From NCBI GenBank assembly GCA_036563505.1, contig DATCMH010000013.1, positions 1 to 64,000 of the forward strand: a DNA stretch of 64,000 nt, written 5' to 3'. The notes under the pieces are model-generated. The model made no database searches and was not told the DNA's origin. It was given only the letters and a program-made list of their open reading frames with translations. The stretch is from DATCMH01 sp036563505. GTDB taxonomy: Bacteria > Pseudomonadota > Alphaproteobacteria > Rhizobiales > Beijerinckiaceae. The position numbers and the translations under genes were made by a program. Positions 17,877 through 27,446 of this stretch are shown here, in pieces; position 1 is the stretch's first letter, and every line of letters begins with the position of its first letter.

Positions 17877-19040
17877 ATGCGCGATCACCCCACCCGCGAC
17901 GCGGGCTTCGGCGTCTACGTCCACTGGCCGTTCTGCGCCTCGAAGTGCCCTTACTGCGACTTCAACAGCCACGTCCGGCACAAGCCTGTCGACGAGGCGC
18001 GCTTCCTCGCGGCCTTCCGGCGGGAGATCGCCGACACCGCCGCCCTCGCGCCGGGGCGGGAGGTGACGAGCATCTTCTTCGGCGGCGGCACGCCCTCGCT
18101 GATGAAGCCTGACACGACCGCCGCCATTCTCGACGCCATCGCCGGCGCTTGGAGCGTCGCGCCGGGGTCCGAGGTCACGCTGGAGGCCAACCCCACGAGC
18201 GTCGAGGCGGAGCGCTTCCGCGGCTATCGCGCGGCGGGGGTCAATCGGGTGTCGCTGGGCGTCCAAGCCCTGAACGACCCCGATCTGCGCCGCCTCGGCC
18301 GGCTCCACAGCGCGGCGGAGGCCTTGGCCGCCGTCAGAACCGCCGCCTCCATCTTCGAGCGCTTCTCCTTCGACCTGATCTACGCCCGGCCCGAGCAGAC
18401 GCTCGACGCCTGGCGGGCCGAGCTCGAAGAGGCCATCGGCCACGCCGCCGAGCACCTGTCGCTCTACCAGCTCACCATCGAGCCCGACACCTGGTTCTAC
18501 CGCCTGCACCAAGCCGGCAAGCTCGTGGTGCCCGATGCCGACACCGCCCGGCGGCTCTACGACGTGACGCAGGAGGTCTGCGCGGGCCATGGCCTGCCGG
18601 CCTACGAGATCTCGAACCACGCCCGGCCCGGCGCCGAGTCCCGCCACAACCTCCTCTACTGGCGCTACGGCGAATATGCCGGGATCGGCCCCGGCGCCCA
18701 CGGCCGGCTCGTCACGGGCGAGGGCCGCATCGCCACGGCGACGGAGAAGCATCCGGAAACCTGGGTCGAGCGCGTCGAGCGCGACGGGCACGGCCGGACG
18801 GAGGCGACGCCTCTCTCGGCGGAGGAGCAGGCCGACGAGTTCCTCGTCATGGGTCTGCGGCTGCGCGAGGGCATCGACCCGAACCGCTACGCCGCGCTCG
18901 CCGGGCGCCCTCTCGACGAGGCGCGCATCCGTGATCTCGAGGGCTACGGCTTCGTGGCCCGCCCGCGCGAGGGGCGCCTCGCGGTGACCCCGGAGGGCTT
19001 TCCCGTGCTCGACGCCGTGGTGGCGGATCTCGCGGCCTGA
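17877..19040 (+). CDS. hemW: radical SAM heme chaperone HemW
   Basis: This 387-residue radical SAM protein has the motif WPFCASKCPYCDFNSH (Cx3Cx2C) near residue 20, the glycine-rich IFFGGGTPSL, and LEANPTSVE and VNRVSLGVQA, all typical of HemW (formerly called HemN-like). It binds heme and delivers it to target proteins such as respiratory enzymes rather than oxidising coproporphyrinogen. The C-terminal winged-helix-like part (GYGFVARPREGRLAVTPEG) is present. The ATG at 17877 has no strong ribosome-binding site. Confidence 0.92.
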   Translation: MRDHPTRDAGFGVYVHWPFCASKCPYCDFNSHVRHKPVDEARFLAAFRREIADTAALAPGREVTSIFFGGGTPSLMKPDTTAAILDAIAGAWSVAPGSEVTLEANPTSVEAERFRGYRAAGVNRVSLGVQALNDPDLRRLGRLHSAAEALAAVRTAASIFERFSFDLIYARPEQTLDAWRAELEEAIGHAAEHLSLYQLTIEPDTWFYRLHQAGKLVVPDADTARRLYDVTQEVCAGHGLPAYEISNHARPGAESRHNLLYWRYGEYAGIGPGAHGRLVTGEGRIATATEKHPETWVERVERDGHGRTEATPLSAEEQADEFLVMGLRLREGIDPNRYAALAGRPLDEARIRDLEGYGFVARPREGRLAVTPEGFPVLDAVVADLAA

Positions 19041-19044
19041 GCGC

Positions 19045-19370
19045 CCTTCTCCCCTCGTAGGAAAGGTGCCCTCGCGCCAGCGAGGGCGGATGAGGGCGTG
19101 CTGGGCGGAGGTGAGGGTGGCTGCGGCGAGCACCCCCTCACCCTCGCTCCACTTTGCTGCGCTCGTCGCGTCGGCCGGTCCGCCGACGCGACCCTCTCCC
19201 CTGCCGGGAGAGGGGTGACGCGCACCACGGTGTCAGGTGGTCAGGAACAGAGCCGAAGTCCGAGTGCCCAACTCCTCTCCCTTCTGGGGAGAGGGCTTCG
19301 CCTGTGAACCGGCAGGCGAAGCAAGCGCGAAGCGCGAGGGGAAGCCGGGCCCAGGCCCGACCGTTTCACA
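19045..19370. repeat. interspersed palindromic repeat cluster, family A variant
   Basis: The 350-base gap between the convergent hemW and LpoA-like genes holds family A repeat units: CCTTCTCCCCTC... with GAGGGCGGATGAGGG, a CCCTCTCCCCTGCCGGGAGAGGG palindrome, and CTCTCCCTTCTGGGGAGAGGG. A very similar block, including the run ACTCCTCTCCCTTCTGGGGA, recurs at 59141-59500 inside the tail gene cluster. No gene was recognised here. Confidence 0.82.
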
Positions 19371-19391
19371 ACCTCAGTCTGCCGTTCGGCC

Positions 19392-20600
19392 TCAAGCCCC
19401 CGAGCCGGTGAGCGCCCGGGGCGCCGGGCTCGCGACGGCGGTCGCGCCGTTGCGGATTTCCAGCACGGCAAGCGACCGCTCGTTGAGGCCGTCCGTCCGG
19501 AAGCGGAACACGCCGTCGGCGCCGGCAAAGCCCGACGGATTGGCGATGGCGCCTTCCGCGAAGCGCTGGGACCCCTGCGTGCGCACCAGAGCCGCGGCGA
19601 GCGACACCGCGTCGTAGGACAAGGTCGCAATGCGGGTCGGATCGGCGCCGTAGCGGGCGCGGTAACGTCCGGCGAAGGCGTCGAAGCCGGCCTTGTCGGG
19701 CGCGGCGAACCAGCCGCCCTGGAGCGCACCGATCCGGAACAGGCGCGGGTCGTTCCACACGCCCGTGCCGAACGGCGTGACGCGCTGCGGATTGAAGCCG
19801 GCCTGGGTCAACGCCTGCGCGACGGCCGGCAGGCCATCGGCGTTGTCGGGCACGAAAAGGGCGTCCGCCTGGGGGCTGGCGCCAGCGACGAGCGAGGCGA
19901 CGCGGCCCACCGCGGCCTGGGGCTGGCCGGAGGCGTAGCGCTCGATGGCGACGACCCGCGCGCCGCGCCGCGCTGCGGCCTCCCGGAACTGCGCCTCGGC
20001 CACGTTGCCGTAGACGGTCTCCGGGATGAGCGCGGCGAAGGAGCGCTTGCCTCGCGACACCGCGAAATCGACGATCCGGTCAACGTCGGTCTGGGCGAGG
20101 AAGCTCAGGAGATACACGCCCCGCGCGGCGACGCTGGCATCCGTCGAGAAAGCGATGACCGGCTTGCCGGCCTGCCGCGCCACCTGGCCCACCGCCTGCA
20201 CGGAGGGCGCGAAGAGCGGGCCGATGATGAGCTCGGCGCCTTCCGCGAGGGCCTGGCTCGCCGCCTCGCGTGCGCCGTCGGCGGTGCCGCGGTCGTCCTT
20301 GACGAGGAGGGTGAGGTCCGGTCCCTGGAACTCGGCGAGCGCCAGCTCCGCGGCGTTGCGCAAGGACGCGGCGGCCGCGGCGCCCTGGCCCGCGCCGGTC
20401 AAGGGGAGAATGAGGCCGACCTTGACGGAGCCCGCGCCGATCGTGGGGCCGGTGGACGCCACGGGGGCCGGACCGGGCGCGGGGGGCGGCGGCTCGGCCT
20501 GCGCCGTGCCGCGCGATCCCGAGAGGCCGCCGACGCAGCCGCCGAGGGCCAGGGCGGAGACGCCGAGGAGCGAGGCGGCGACGCTGCGCCGCGTGAGCAT
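19392..20600 (-). CDS. LpoA-like penicillin-binding protein activator (lipoprotein)
   Basis: This 402-residue protein has a lipoprotein signal with lipobox LALGGC and a Pro-rich linker (about residues 35-50), then a type I periplasmic-binding-protein fold (VKVGLILPLTGAGQGAAAAA, ELIIGPLFAPSVQA, GKPVIAFSTDASVA). Relatives are annotated as ABC-type branched amino-acid binding proteins or as LpoA, the outer-membrane activator of penicillin-binding protein 1A. The position next to rsmI and yraN parallels the yraL-yraM(lpoA)-yraN group of enterobacteria, which favours LpoA. The ATG at 20600 was chosen from the start of the signal peptide. Confidence 0.85.
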   Translation of the reverse strand: MLTRRSVAASLLGVSALALGGCVGGLSGSRGTAQAEPPPPAPGPAPVASTGPTIGAGSVKVGLILPLTGAGQGAAAAASLRNAAELALAEFQGPDLTLLVKDDRGTADGAREAASQALAEGAELIIGPLFAPSVQAVGQVARQAGKPVIAFSTDASVAARGVYLLSFLAQTDVDRIVDFAVSRGKRSFAALIPETVYGNVAEAQFREAAARRGARVVAIERYASGQPQAAVGRVASLVAGASPQADALFVPDNADGLPAVAQALTQAGFNPQRVTPFGTGVWNDPRLFRIGALQGGWFAAPDKAGFDAFAGRYRARYGADPTRIATLSYDAVSLAAALVRTQGSQRFAEGAIANPSGFAGADGVFRFRTDGLNERSLAVLEIRNGATAVASPAPRALTGSGA

Positions 20601-20802
20601 GTTGGACCCGGCCACGAGAGGCCTCCCCCTTGCGCGACGTCGTTCACGGGCCTGACGCGGCCCGCCCGCCGCTGGTCGTGCGAACTGAAACGATGATCGC
20701 AACGAAAAGTAAACTTTGTTTTCAAGCCACGCTTCGCTGGTTCCGCGGCCGGGTCCCCCGTGCCACAGTGCGCTGCCGACGCAGCGTCACCTCAAGGACG
20801 GC

Positions 20803-21765
20803 ATGAGCGCCCGCATCGACAACCGAACCCGCCGACGCGCCGGGCCCGAGAGGGCCGGGGTCTTCACCGCCTTCGGCCTCGCCGCCGAGGCCGAGCCCCT
20901 GACCTCCGGGCTCTACGTCGTCGCCACCCCGATCGGTAACCTCAAGGACGTGTCGTTCCGGGCGCTCAGCGTGCTGGCCGCGGCCGACGCCGTGCTCGCC
21001 GAGGATACGCGCGTCACGAAGACGCTGCTCGCCCATTACGGCATCACGACGCCGCTTGTGGCCTATCACGAGCACTCGAACGAAGCCGTGCGCGAGCGGA
21101 TGCTCCTGAGGGTGCGGGAAGGCCAGGCGCTCGCGCTGGTGTCGGATGCCGGCACGCCCCTCGTCTCCGACCCCGGCTACAAGCTCGTCCAGGCGGCCAT
21201 CGCGGAAGGGCTTCCCGTGACGCCGATCCCCGGCCCCTCGGCCGTGCTGACAGCACTTGTGGTGTCCGGCCTGCCGACCGACCGCTTCTTCTTCGAGGGA
21301 TTCCTGCCCGCGAAGAGCGCGGCGCGGAAGGGGCGCCTTTCAGTGATCGCCAAGATCCCCGGCACCCTCATGCTCTTCGAGGCCCCGCATAGGCTGCCCG
21401 AGATGCTGGCGGATGCTGCCGCCGTTCTCGGGCCCCGGCCGGCCGTGGTGGCCCGCGAGCTCACGAAACTCTTCGAGACGGTGCGCCGCGGAACCCTCGC
21501 CGAACTCGCCGAGACCTTCGCCGCGGAGGGACCGCCCAAGGGCGAGATCGTGGTGCTGATCGGGGAGGGCACCGAGGAGGCCCCGGGCCCCGAGGCCGAC
21601 GCGGCTCTCGATGCCGCGATCACCGCTGCGCTCGCCCGGCATTCGATCAAGGACGCCGCGGCCCTCGTCGCCAATGCCCGCAAGATTCCCAAGCGCGAGG
21701 TCTACGCCCGGGCGCTCGCCTTGGCGCAGGCCGTCGCCGAGGCGCCGGGAGACGACGACGCGTGA
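20803..21765 (+). CDS. rsmI: 16S rRNA (cytidine-2'-O)-methyltransferase RsmI
   Basis: This 320-residue protein of the tetrapyrrole-methylase fold has the RsmI signatures GLYVVATPIGNLKDVSFRAL, LVSDAGTPLVSDPGY, IPGPSAVLTAL and a C-terminal helical extension ending IPKREVYARAL. RsmI methylates the ribose of cytidine 1402 in 16S rRNA. AAGGA precedes the ATG at 20803. The stop overlaps the start of yraN by four bases (GTGA). It is divergent from the LpoA-like gene, with a 200-base gap carrying the promoters. Confidence 0.94.
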   Translation: MSARIDNRTRRRAGPERAGVFTAFGLAAEAEPLTSGLYVVATPIGNLKDVSFRALSVLAAADAVLAEDTRVTKTLLAHYGITTPLVAYHEHSNEAVRERMLLRVREGQALALVSDAGTPLVSDPGYKLVQAAIAEGLPVTPIPGPSAVLTALVVSGLPTDRFFFEGFLPAKSAARKGRLSVIAKIPGTLMLFEAPHRLPEMLADAAAVLGPRPAVVARELTKLFETVRRGTLAELAETFAAEGPPKGEIVVLIGEGTEEAPGPEADAALDAAITAALARHSIKDAAALVANARKIPKREVYARALALAQAVAEAPGDDDA

Positions 21766-22139
21766 GGAGCCCGGGCGAGCGCCGTCGGCGAACCTACCAG
21801 CGTGGCCGCTTCGCGGAACTCGCTGCCCTCGTCGCGCTCCTCGCGAAAGGCTACCGGCCGCTCGCCCGGCGCTACGCCGCGCACGGGGGCGAGGTCGACC
21901 TCATCGTAGTGCGCGGGGCGACGGTGGCCTTCGTCGAGGTCAAGGCGCGGGGCGTGCTCGATGACGCGGCCACCGCCATCACGCCGGAGAAGCGCCGCCG
22001 CTTCGCCCGCGCGGCGCGGGCCTGGCTCGCGCGCAACCCCTGGGCCGCCGCCCGCACCTTGCGGGCCGACGCCGTCTTCGTCGCGCCCGGGCGCTGGCCG
22101 CGCCACCTGGAGGCCGCCTTCGCGCTGGAGATCGGGTAA
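21762..22139 (+). CDS. yraN: UPF0102 (YraN) nuclease-fold protein
   Basis: This 125-residue protein has the UPF0102 pattern: RGRFAELAALVALLAKGYRPLARR, then GGEVDLIVVRGATVAFVEVKAR with the Glu, Asp and E-x-K residues of a Holliday-junction-resolvase-like nuclease fold. The function of YraN is not settled. The GTG start overlaps the rsmI stop, and gshB follows after about 80 bases, a gene order conserved in alphaproteobacteria. Confidence 0.9.
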   Translation: MRSPGERRRRTYQRGRFAELAALVALLAKGYRPLARRYAAHGGEVDLIVVRGATVAFVEVKARGVLDDAATAITPEKRRRFARAARAWLARNPWAAARTLRADAVFVAPGRWPRHLEAAFALEIG

Positions 22140-22220
22140 GCGCCGGGCCCAGTAGCCGGGAACGGCCAAGCCGCTATGCTCCGCGCCGATTCACGCCAAG
22201 CGTTAGCCGGAGCTGCCCCC

Positions 22221-23174
22221 ATGACCCTCACCGTCGCGGTCCAGATGGACCCGATCCAAGACATCAAGATCGCGGGCGATTCCACCTTCGCCCTGCTCCT
22301 CGAAGCGCAAAGACGGGGGCACCGGCTCCTACATTACACTCCCGACCGGCTGTCCATGCGCGACGGCAAGGTGGTGGCGCGGGCCGAGACGCTCGAAGTG
22401 CGCGACGTTCCAGGCGACCACTTCACCCTGGGCGAGCCGCAGGCCATCGACCTCGCCACGACGGATGTCGTCCTGCTGCGCCAGGACCCGCCCTTCGACA
22501 TGGCCTACATCACGACCACGCACCTTCTCGAGCGCATTCACCCCGGGACCCTGGTCGTCAACGACCCGACCCACGTGCGCAACGCGCCCGAAAAGCTCTT
22601 CGTCACCCTCTTCCCCGACCTGATGCCCGCGACGCTGATCACCCGGGACAAGGAGGAGATCGAGGCCTTTCGCGCCGAACACGGGGACGTCGTGATGAAG
22701 CCGCTTTACGGCAACGGGGGCGCGGCGGTGTTCAAGGTCTCCCGCCAGGACCCGAATTTCGGCTCGCTCTACGACCTCTTCGCCCAGACCTTCCGCGAGC
22801 CTTGGGTGGTCCAACGCTTCCTGCCGAAGGTCACGGAAGGCGACAAGCGCATCATTCTCGTCGACGGGGAGGCCGCGGGCGCGGTCAACCGCGTGCCGGC
22901 GGAGAACGACATCCGCTCCAACATGGTCCGCGGGGGTGCCGCGCGGCCGACCGACCTGACGCCGCGCGAGCTGGAGATCTGCGAACGGATCGGGCCGGAC
23001 CTGAAGCGCATGGGGCTGATCTTCGTCGGCATCGACGTCATCGACGGCAACCTCACCGAGATCAACGTGACCTCACCGACGGGCCTGCGGGCCATCAAGC
23101 GGCTCGGCGGGCCGGACCTCGCCGCGGCGATATGGGACGCGATCGAGGCGAAGCGGGCGCGCCCGGCGTCGTAA
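22221..23174 (+). CDS. gshB: glutathione synthetase
   Basis: This 317-residue ATP-grasp ligase joins gamma-glutamylcysteine and glycine. It has the N-terminal TVAVQMDPIQDIKIAGDSTFAL, RQDPPFDMAYITTTHLLE, DVVMKPLYGNGGAAVFKV and the Mg/ATP-binding end GIDVIDGNLTEINVTSPTG, all typical of GshB. The ATG at 22221 is the family start. It is the last gene of the rsmI-yraN-gshB run; repeat E follows immediately. Confidence 0.96.
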   Translation: MTLTVAVQMDPIQDIKIAGDSTFALLLEAQRRGHRLLHYTPDRLSMRDGKVVARAETLEVRDVPGDHFTLGEPQAIDLATTDVVLLRQDPPFDMAYITTTHLLERIHPGTLVVNDPTHVRNAPEKLFVTLFPDLMPATLITRDKEEIEAFRAEHGDVVMKPLYGNGGAAVFKVSRQDPNFGSLYDLFAQTFREPWVVQRFLPKVTEGDKRIILVDGEAAGAVNRVPAENDIRSNMVRGGAARPTDLTPRELEICERIGPDLKRMGLIFVGIDVIDGNLTEINVTSPTGLRAIKRLGGPDLAAAIWDAIEAKRARPAS

Positions 23175-23180
23175 CCCACC

Positions 23181-23302
23181 CTGTCATTCCGGGGCGCGCA
23201 GAGCGCGAGCCCAGAACCCACGACTGGGCTCCATGCTGCTCGCGGCCGCTCACCTGGTCATGGATTCCGGGTTCTCGCCTTCGGCGAGCCCCGGAATGAC
23301 AG
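23181..23302. repeat. inverted repeat, family E
   Basis: This inverted repeat has outer arms CTGTCATTCCGGGGC and GCCCCGGAATGACAG. It is the only copy of this family seen in the window. It lies between the convergent gshB and OsmC genes and overlaps the last 18 codons of the OsmC gene, so its right arm is translated. Confidence 0.88.
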
Positions 23303-23810
23303 CCTGATGGTTTACCGCCACGCTCAGCTCCGGGCGGTGATTGAGGGTCTGGAACACCACGCAGTAGCGCTCGGTGAGCTTGAGGAGCTGAGCCAGCTGC
23401 TCCTCGCTCGCCTCCGTGTCCAGGTCGAAGGCGAGGCGGATGGCCCTGAACCCGACCGGAGCCTCCTTGTCGACGCCGAGCGTGCCGCGGAAGTCGAGGT
23501 CGCCCTCCGCCCGCACGGTGCCCTGGCGCAGCGGGATGCCGAGCGCGGTCGCGACCGCCTTCAAGGTCACGCCCGCGCAGGCGACGAGGGCCTCGAGCAG
23601 CATGTCGCCTGAACACAGCTCCGCCCCCGACCCGCCCGAGGCCGGGTGGAGCCCCGCGACGGCGAGCGCGCGGCCCGTCTCCACCTTGCAGGCGATGGAT
23701 TGGTCGTCGAGGCGCCCTTGCGCTTTGAGCGTGATCACGGCGGCCTGCGGCTCGGCGCGGTAGCGGTCCTTGATCGGCGCCTGCAGGGCGCGCAGAGCGG
23801 TGGCGTCCAT
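23250..23810 (-). CDS. OsmC-like peroxiredoxin family protein
   Basis: This 186-residue OsmC/Ohr-fold protein has the Cys segments ELCSGDMLLEALVACAGVTLK and ERYCVVFQTL, matching the redox Cys pair of OsmC hydroperoxide reductases. These enzymes reduce organic hydroperoxides. The ATG at 23810 begins MDATALRALQ. The last residues (AVIPGLAEGENPESMTR) are encoded by the palindromic repeat E, so the original stop has probably been replaced by one within the repeat. Confidence 0.85.
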   Translation of the reverse strand: MDATALRALQAPIKDRYRAEPQAAVITLKAQGRLDDQSIACKVETGRALAVAGLHPASGGSGAELCSGDMLLEALVACAGVTLKAVATALGIPLRQGTVRAEGDLDFRGTLGVDKEAPVGFRAIRLAFDLDTEASEEQLAQLLKLTERYCVVFQTLNHRPELSVAVNHQAVIPGLAEGENPESMTR

Positions 23811-23920
23811 CGATGTGTTCTCCCGGGTCGTTGCGCTTCCCGAGCCTTCTACCACTCCGCGTGCGGGCCGCCAGGCGAGGGGCTGGATGACGGCGCGATC
23901 GCGCCGCCCCGAGGCCGCGT

Positions 23921-26737
23921 ATGCGCGGCGGCGCGGGCGTGCTAATCCCCGCCCCCGTGACCGACCTCGCCGCTCTCCTTCAGGCCCTCCACGACGAGCG
24001 CTTCCCCGATCCCGCGTCCCTGCGCGCGCGGCTGGTGCCCGAGCTGCGCACCTATCTCGACGCGGCGCGAGGTGAGGCGCGCGAGCGCCTCGACGAGGAG
24101 CGGGACGGGTTGGCCTGCGCGCGCCGGCTCTCGGCGGCGATGGACGCCGCCGTGCGCTGCCTCTTCGATGCGGTGACGCTCCACCTCTACCCGTCGGACA
24201 ACCCCTCGACCTCCGAGCGCCTCGCCGTCGTGGCGACGGGCGGCTACGGCCGCGGGACGCTGGCGCCGGGCTCCGACGTCGATCTCCTCTTCCTGCTGCC
24301 CTACAAGCAGACCGCCTGGGGGGAGAGCGTCGTCGAGGCGATGCTCTACGTGCTCTGGGATCTCAAGCTGAAGGTCGGCCACGCCACGCGCTCCGTCGAC
24401 GACTGCATGCGCGAGGCCAAGGCGGACATGACGATCCGCACGGGGCTGCTGGAGGCCCGCTATCTCCACGGCGACCGGCCGCTCTTCGACGAGCTCCTCG
24501 CCCGCTTCGACCGCCAGGTCGTCCAGGGCACGGCGGCCGAGTTCGTGGACGCGAAGCTGAAGGAACGCGACGCCCGCGTCGCCAAGGCGGGCCGCTCGCG
24601 CTACCGCGTCGAGCCCAACGTCAAGGACGGCAAGGGGGGCCTGCGCGACCTCAACACCCTCTTCTGGATCGCCAAATACGTCTACCAGGTGCGCGAGCCG
24701 GAGGAGCTCGTGCGCGCGGGGCTGTTCACGCCGGAGGAGTTCAACCTCTTCGCCCGCTGTGAAGAATTCCTGTGGCGGGTGCGCTGCCACCTGCATTTCG
24801 TGACCGGTCGGGCCGAGGAGCGCCTCACCTTCGACCTCCAACGTCAAATCGCCGAACGCATTGGATTCTCGTCGCGCGGGGCGCTCACCGGCGTCGAGCG
24901 CTTCATGAAGGCCTACTTCCTGACCTCGAAGGACGTCGGCGACCTCACCGCCATCGTCTGCGCCGAGCTCGAGGCGCGTCAGGCCAAGCGCCAGCCCATG
25001 CTCGACCGCATGTTCGGCCGCTTCCGCCGGCGGCGAGCCAAATCCCTGGAGGCTGAGGATTTCATCGTCGACAACAGCCGGATCACGGTGCGGGCCGACG
25101 ACGCCTTCGAGCGCGATCCGGCGAACCTCATCCGCCTGTTCTGGCTCGCCGACCGCCACAACCTCGCGATCCACCCCGACGCGACGCGGCTCGCCACCCG
25201 CTCGCTCAAGCTCATCGGCCAGACGCTGCGCGAGGACCGGGACGCCAACCGGATGTTCCTCGACGTCCTCACCTCCCGCAACGCGCCGGAGGTCGTGCTG
25301 CGCCAGATGAACGAGGCGGGCGTGCTCGGCCGTTTCGTCCCCGATTTCGGGCGCATCGTGGCGATGATGCAGTTCAACATGTACCACCATTACACGGTGG
25401 ACGAGCACTTGATCCGCTCCATCGGCGTGCTCGCCGAGATTGACGCGGGCCGCGCCGGCGACGAGCACCCGCTCGCCAACAAGATCATCGGCGCGATCCA
25501 GAACCGCCGCGCCCTCTACGTAGCGCTCTTCCTGCACGACATCGCCAAGGGGCGGGAGGAGGATCATTCCATCGCCGGCACCCGGATCGCCCGGCGCTTA
25601 GGCCCCCGCTTCGGCCTCGATCCCGCCGAGACCGACACGGCCGCCTGGCTCGTCGAGCATCATCTCCTGATGTCGACCATCGCCCAGAGCCGCGACCTCT
25701 CCGACCCCGTCACGATCCGCACGTTCGCCGACGTGGTCCAGAGCCTGGAACGCCTGCGCCTCCTCCTCGTGCTCACCATCGCCGACATCAAGGCCGTGGG
25801 GCCGGGCGTCTGGACAGGCTGGAAGGGCGAGCTGCTGCGCAGCCTCTACTACGAGACGGAGGTCGTGCTGTCGGGCGGCCATTCCGAGCTCGCCCGCCTC
25901 GACCGGGTGCGCGTGGCGCAGATGCGGCTGCGGGAGGAACTCGGGGACTGGTCGGCCGAGGCTTTCGAGACCTATGCCCAGCGTCACTACTCCGCCTACT
26001 GGCTCAAGGTGGACCTCGCCCGGAAAGCGAAGCACGCCCGGTTTGTGGCGCGTGCCGAGGCGGAAGGGCGCACCGTCGCGACGGAGGTGGAGACGGACGA
26101 GTTCCGCGGCGTCACCGAACTCACCGTGCTCTCGCCCGACCATCCGCGGCTGCTCGCCATCGTCACGGGCGCCTGCGCCGCGGCGGGGGGCAACATCGTC
26201 GACGCCCAGATCTTCACCACCGCCGACGGCATGGCGCTCGACACGATCTTCGTGTCCCGTGCCTTCGACCGCGACGAGGACGAGTTGCGCCGGGCCGAGC
26301 GCGTGGCCTCCGCCATCGAGCGGGCCCTGAAGGGCGAGGTGCGCATCGCTGACCTCGTGGACGGCAAGCGGCCACCGGGCGGGCGGACGAAGCCGTTCCA
26401 CGTCGCGCCGGAGGTGATCATCGACAACGCCCTGTCGAGCCGCCAGACGGTGATCGAGGTCTCAGGCCTCGACCGGCCTGGCCTGCTCTACGACCTCACG
26501 ACGGCGCTCGGCCGGCTCAACCTCAACATCGCCTCCGCGCATGTGGCCACCTTCGGCGAGAAGGCGGTGGACGTGTTCTACGTGACGGACCTGACCGGCA
26601 CCAAGATCACCCATCCGAGCCGCCACGGGGCGATCCGCCGGGTTCTCCTCGAAACCCTCGAGGCGGACGGTGCGGAGCCGCCGCGCTCGGCTGCGCGCGA
26701 GCGGCCGGGCAGCGGTCAGGCACCTGCAACCGCTTGA
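23921..26737 (+). CDS. glnD: PII uridylyltransferase / uridylyl-removing enzyme
   Basis: This 938-residue nitrogen sensor adds or removes UMP on PII proteins. Domains in order are nucleotidyltransferase (ATGGYGRGTLAPGSDVDLLF around residue 107), a helical GlnD linker, an HD domain (FLHDIAKGREEDHSIAG near residue 540) for UMP removal, and two ACT domains (TVLSPDHPRLLAIV near 730 and VSGLDRPGLLYDL near 841) that bind glutamine. The ATG at 23921 is used; a GTG at 23957 is an alternative that would remove 12 residues. It is followed by grpE on the same strand. Confidence 0.97.
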   Translation: MRGGAGVLIPAPVTDLAALLQALHDERFPDPASLRARLVPELRTYLDAARGEARERLDEERDGLACARRLSAAMDAAVRCLFDAVTLHLYPSDNPSTSERLAVVATGGYGRGTLAPGSDVDLLFLLPYKQTAWGESVVEAMLYVLWDLKLKVGHATRSVDDCMREAKADMTIRTGLLEARYLHGDRPLFDELLARFDRQVVQGTAAEFVDAKLKERDARVAKAGRSRYRVEPNVKDGKGGLRDLNTLFWIAKYVYQVREPEELVRAGLFTPEEFNLFARCEEFLWRVRCHLHFVTGRAEERLTFDLQRQIAERIGFSSRGALTGVERFMKAYFLTSKDVGDLTAIVCAELEARQAKRQPMLDRMFGRFRRRRAKSLEAEDFIVDNSRITVRADDAFERDPANLIRLFWLADRHNLAIHPDATRLATRSLKLIGQTLREDRDANRMFLDVLTSRNAPEVVLRQMNEAGVLGRFVPDFGRIVAMMQFNMYHHYTVDEHLIRSIGVLAEIDAGRAGDEHPLANKIIGAIQNRRALYVALFLHDIAKGREEDHSIAGTRIARRLGPRFGLDPAETDTAAWLVEHHLLMSTIAQSRDLSDPVTIRTFADVVQSLERLRLLLVLTIADIKAVGPGVWTGWKGELLRSLYYETEVVLSGGHSELARLDRVRVAQMRLREELGDWSAEAFETYAQRHYSAYWLKVDLARKAKHARFVARAEAEGRTVATEVETDEFRGVTELTVLSPDHPRLLAIVTGACAAAGGNIVDAQIFTTADGMALDTIFVSRAFDRDEDELRRAERVASAIERALKGEVRIADLVDGKRPPGGRTKPFHVAPEVIIDNALSSRQTVIEVSGLDRPGLLYDLTTALGRLNLNIASAHVATFGEKAVDVFYVTDLTGTKITHPSRHGAIRRVLLETLEADGAEPPRSAARERPGSGQAPATA

Positions 26738-26761
26738 TTCGACGCGCTTCCGCCCTGATAT
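26733..26761 (+). promoter_or_regulatory. candidate heat-shock (sigma-32) promoter of grpE
   Basis: CTTGATT at the end of glnD is followed after 17 bases (counted from CTTG) by CCTGATAT, ending 34 bases before the grpE start. The CTTG box and the spacing fit alphaproteobacterial RpoH promoters, but the -10 element matches poorly. A heat-shock promoter is expected for grpE. Confidence 0.35.
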
Positions 26762-26794
26762 GAGGCGGTCCAGACATCACCTTCTCAGCAGGCC

Positions 26795-27418
26795 ATGACG
26801 ACGAACCCGACTGTTCCGGACGAGACCTCCATGCCCGCCCCTGAAGCCGGCCCTGCCGACATCGCCGAGACGCCGGCCGTCGACGGTCTCGAGGCCCGCC
26901 TCGCCAAGGCCGAAGCGGAGGCTTCGGAGATGAAGGACCGGGCGCTGCGGGCGCTCGCCGAGATGGAGAATCTGCGCCGTCGATCGGAGCGCGAGATCGC
27001 CGACGCCCGCACCTACGGCGTCACGGGCTTTGCCCGCGACATGCTCACGGTGGCCGACAACGTGCGCCGGGCGCTCGAGAGCGTGCCGGCCGAGGCGCGG
27101 ACGGAGGCCACCGAGGCCCTCAAGGCGCTCATGGACGGCATCGAGCTCACCGAGCGCGATCTTCTGAAAACCCTGGAGCGGCACGGCGTGCGCCGCCTCG
27201 ATCCGCAGGGGGCGAAGTTCGACCCGAATCATCACCAGGCGATGTTCGAAGTGCCCGACCCGAGCGTGCCCTCCGGCACCGTGGTCCAGGTGGTCCAGAC
27301 GGGTTACGTCATCGGCGAACGCGTGCTGCGCCCGGCGCTCGTCGGCGTGGCCAAAGGCGGCCCGAAGGCGGGGGAGGGGGCGCCGAACGGCGCGGCGGAG
27401 GCCGAGCAGCGGTCGTAA
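26795..27418 (+). CDS. grpE: GrpE nucleotide exchange factor
   Basis: This 207-residue co-chaperone releases ADP from DnaK. It has an acidic N-terminus, a long coiled-coil (ARLAKAEAEASEMKDRALRA, then AEMENLRRRSEREI) and the C-terminal beta-wing with GVRRLDPQGAKFDPNHHQAM and VVQTGYVIGERVLRPALVGV. The ATG at 26795 starts the family-like region. Neither dnaK nor hrcA is in the window. Confidence 0.95.
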   Translation: MTTNPTVPDETSMPAPEAGPADIAETPAVDGLEARLAKAEAEASEMKDRALRALAEMENLRRRSEREIADARTYGVTGFARDMLTVADNVRRALESVPAEARTEATEALKALMDGIELTERDLLKTLERHGVRRLDPQGAKFDPNHHQAMFEVPDPSVPSGTVVQVVQTGYVIGERVLRPALVGVAKGGPKAGEGAPNGAAEAEQRS

Positions 27419-27446
27419 GAACGGCGTCGCTTCGCGACGAGAGTTG

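Noticed and set aside
23942..25567. Long open frame (541 codons) opposite glnD
   Set aside because: It is an antisense shadow of glnD in a GC-rich genome, with no start site or motif support.
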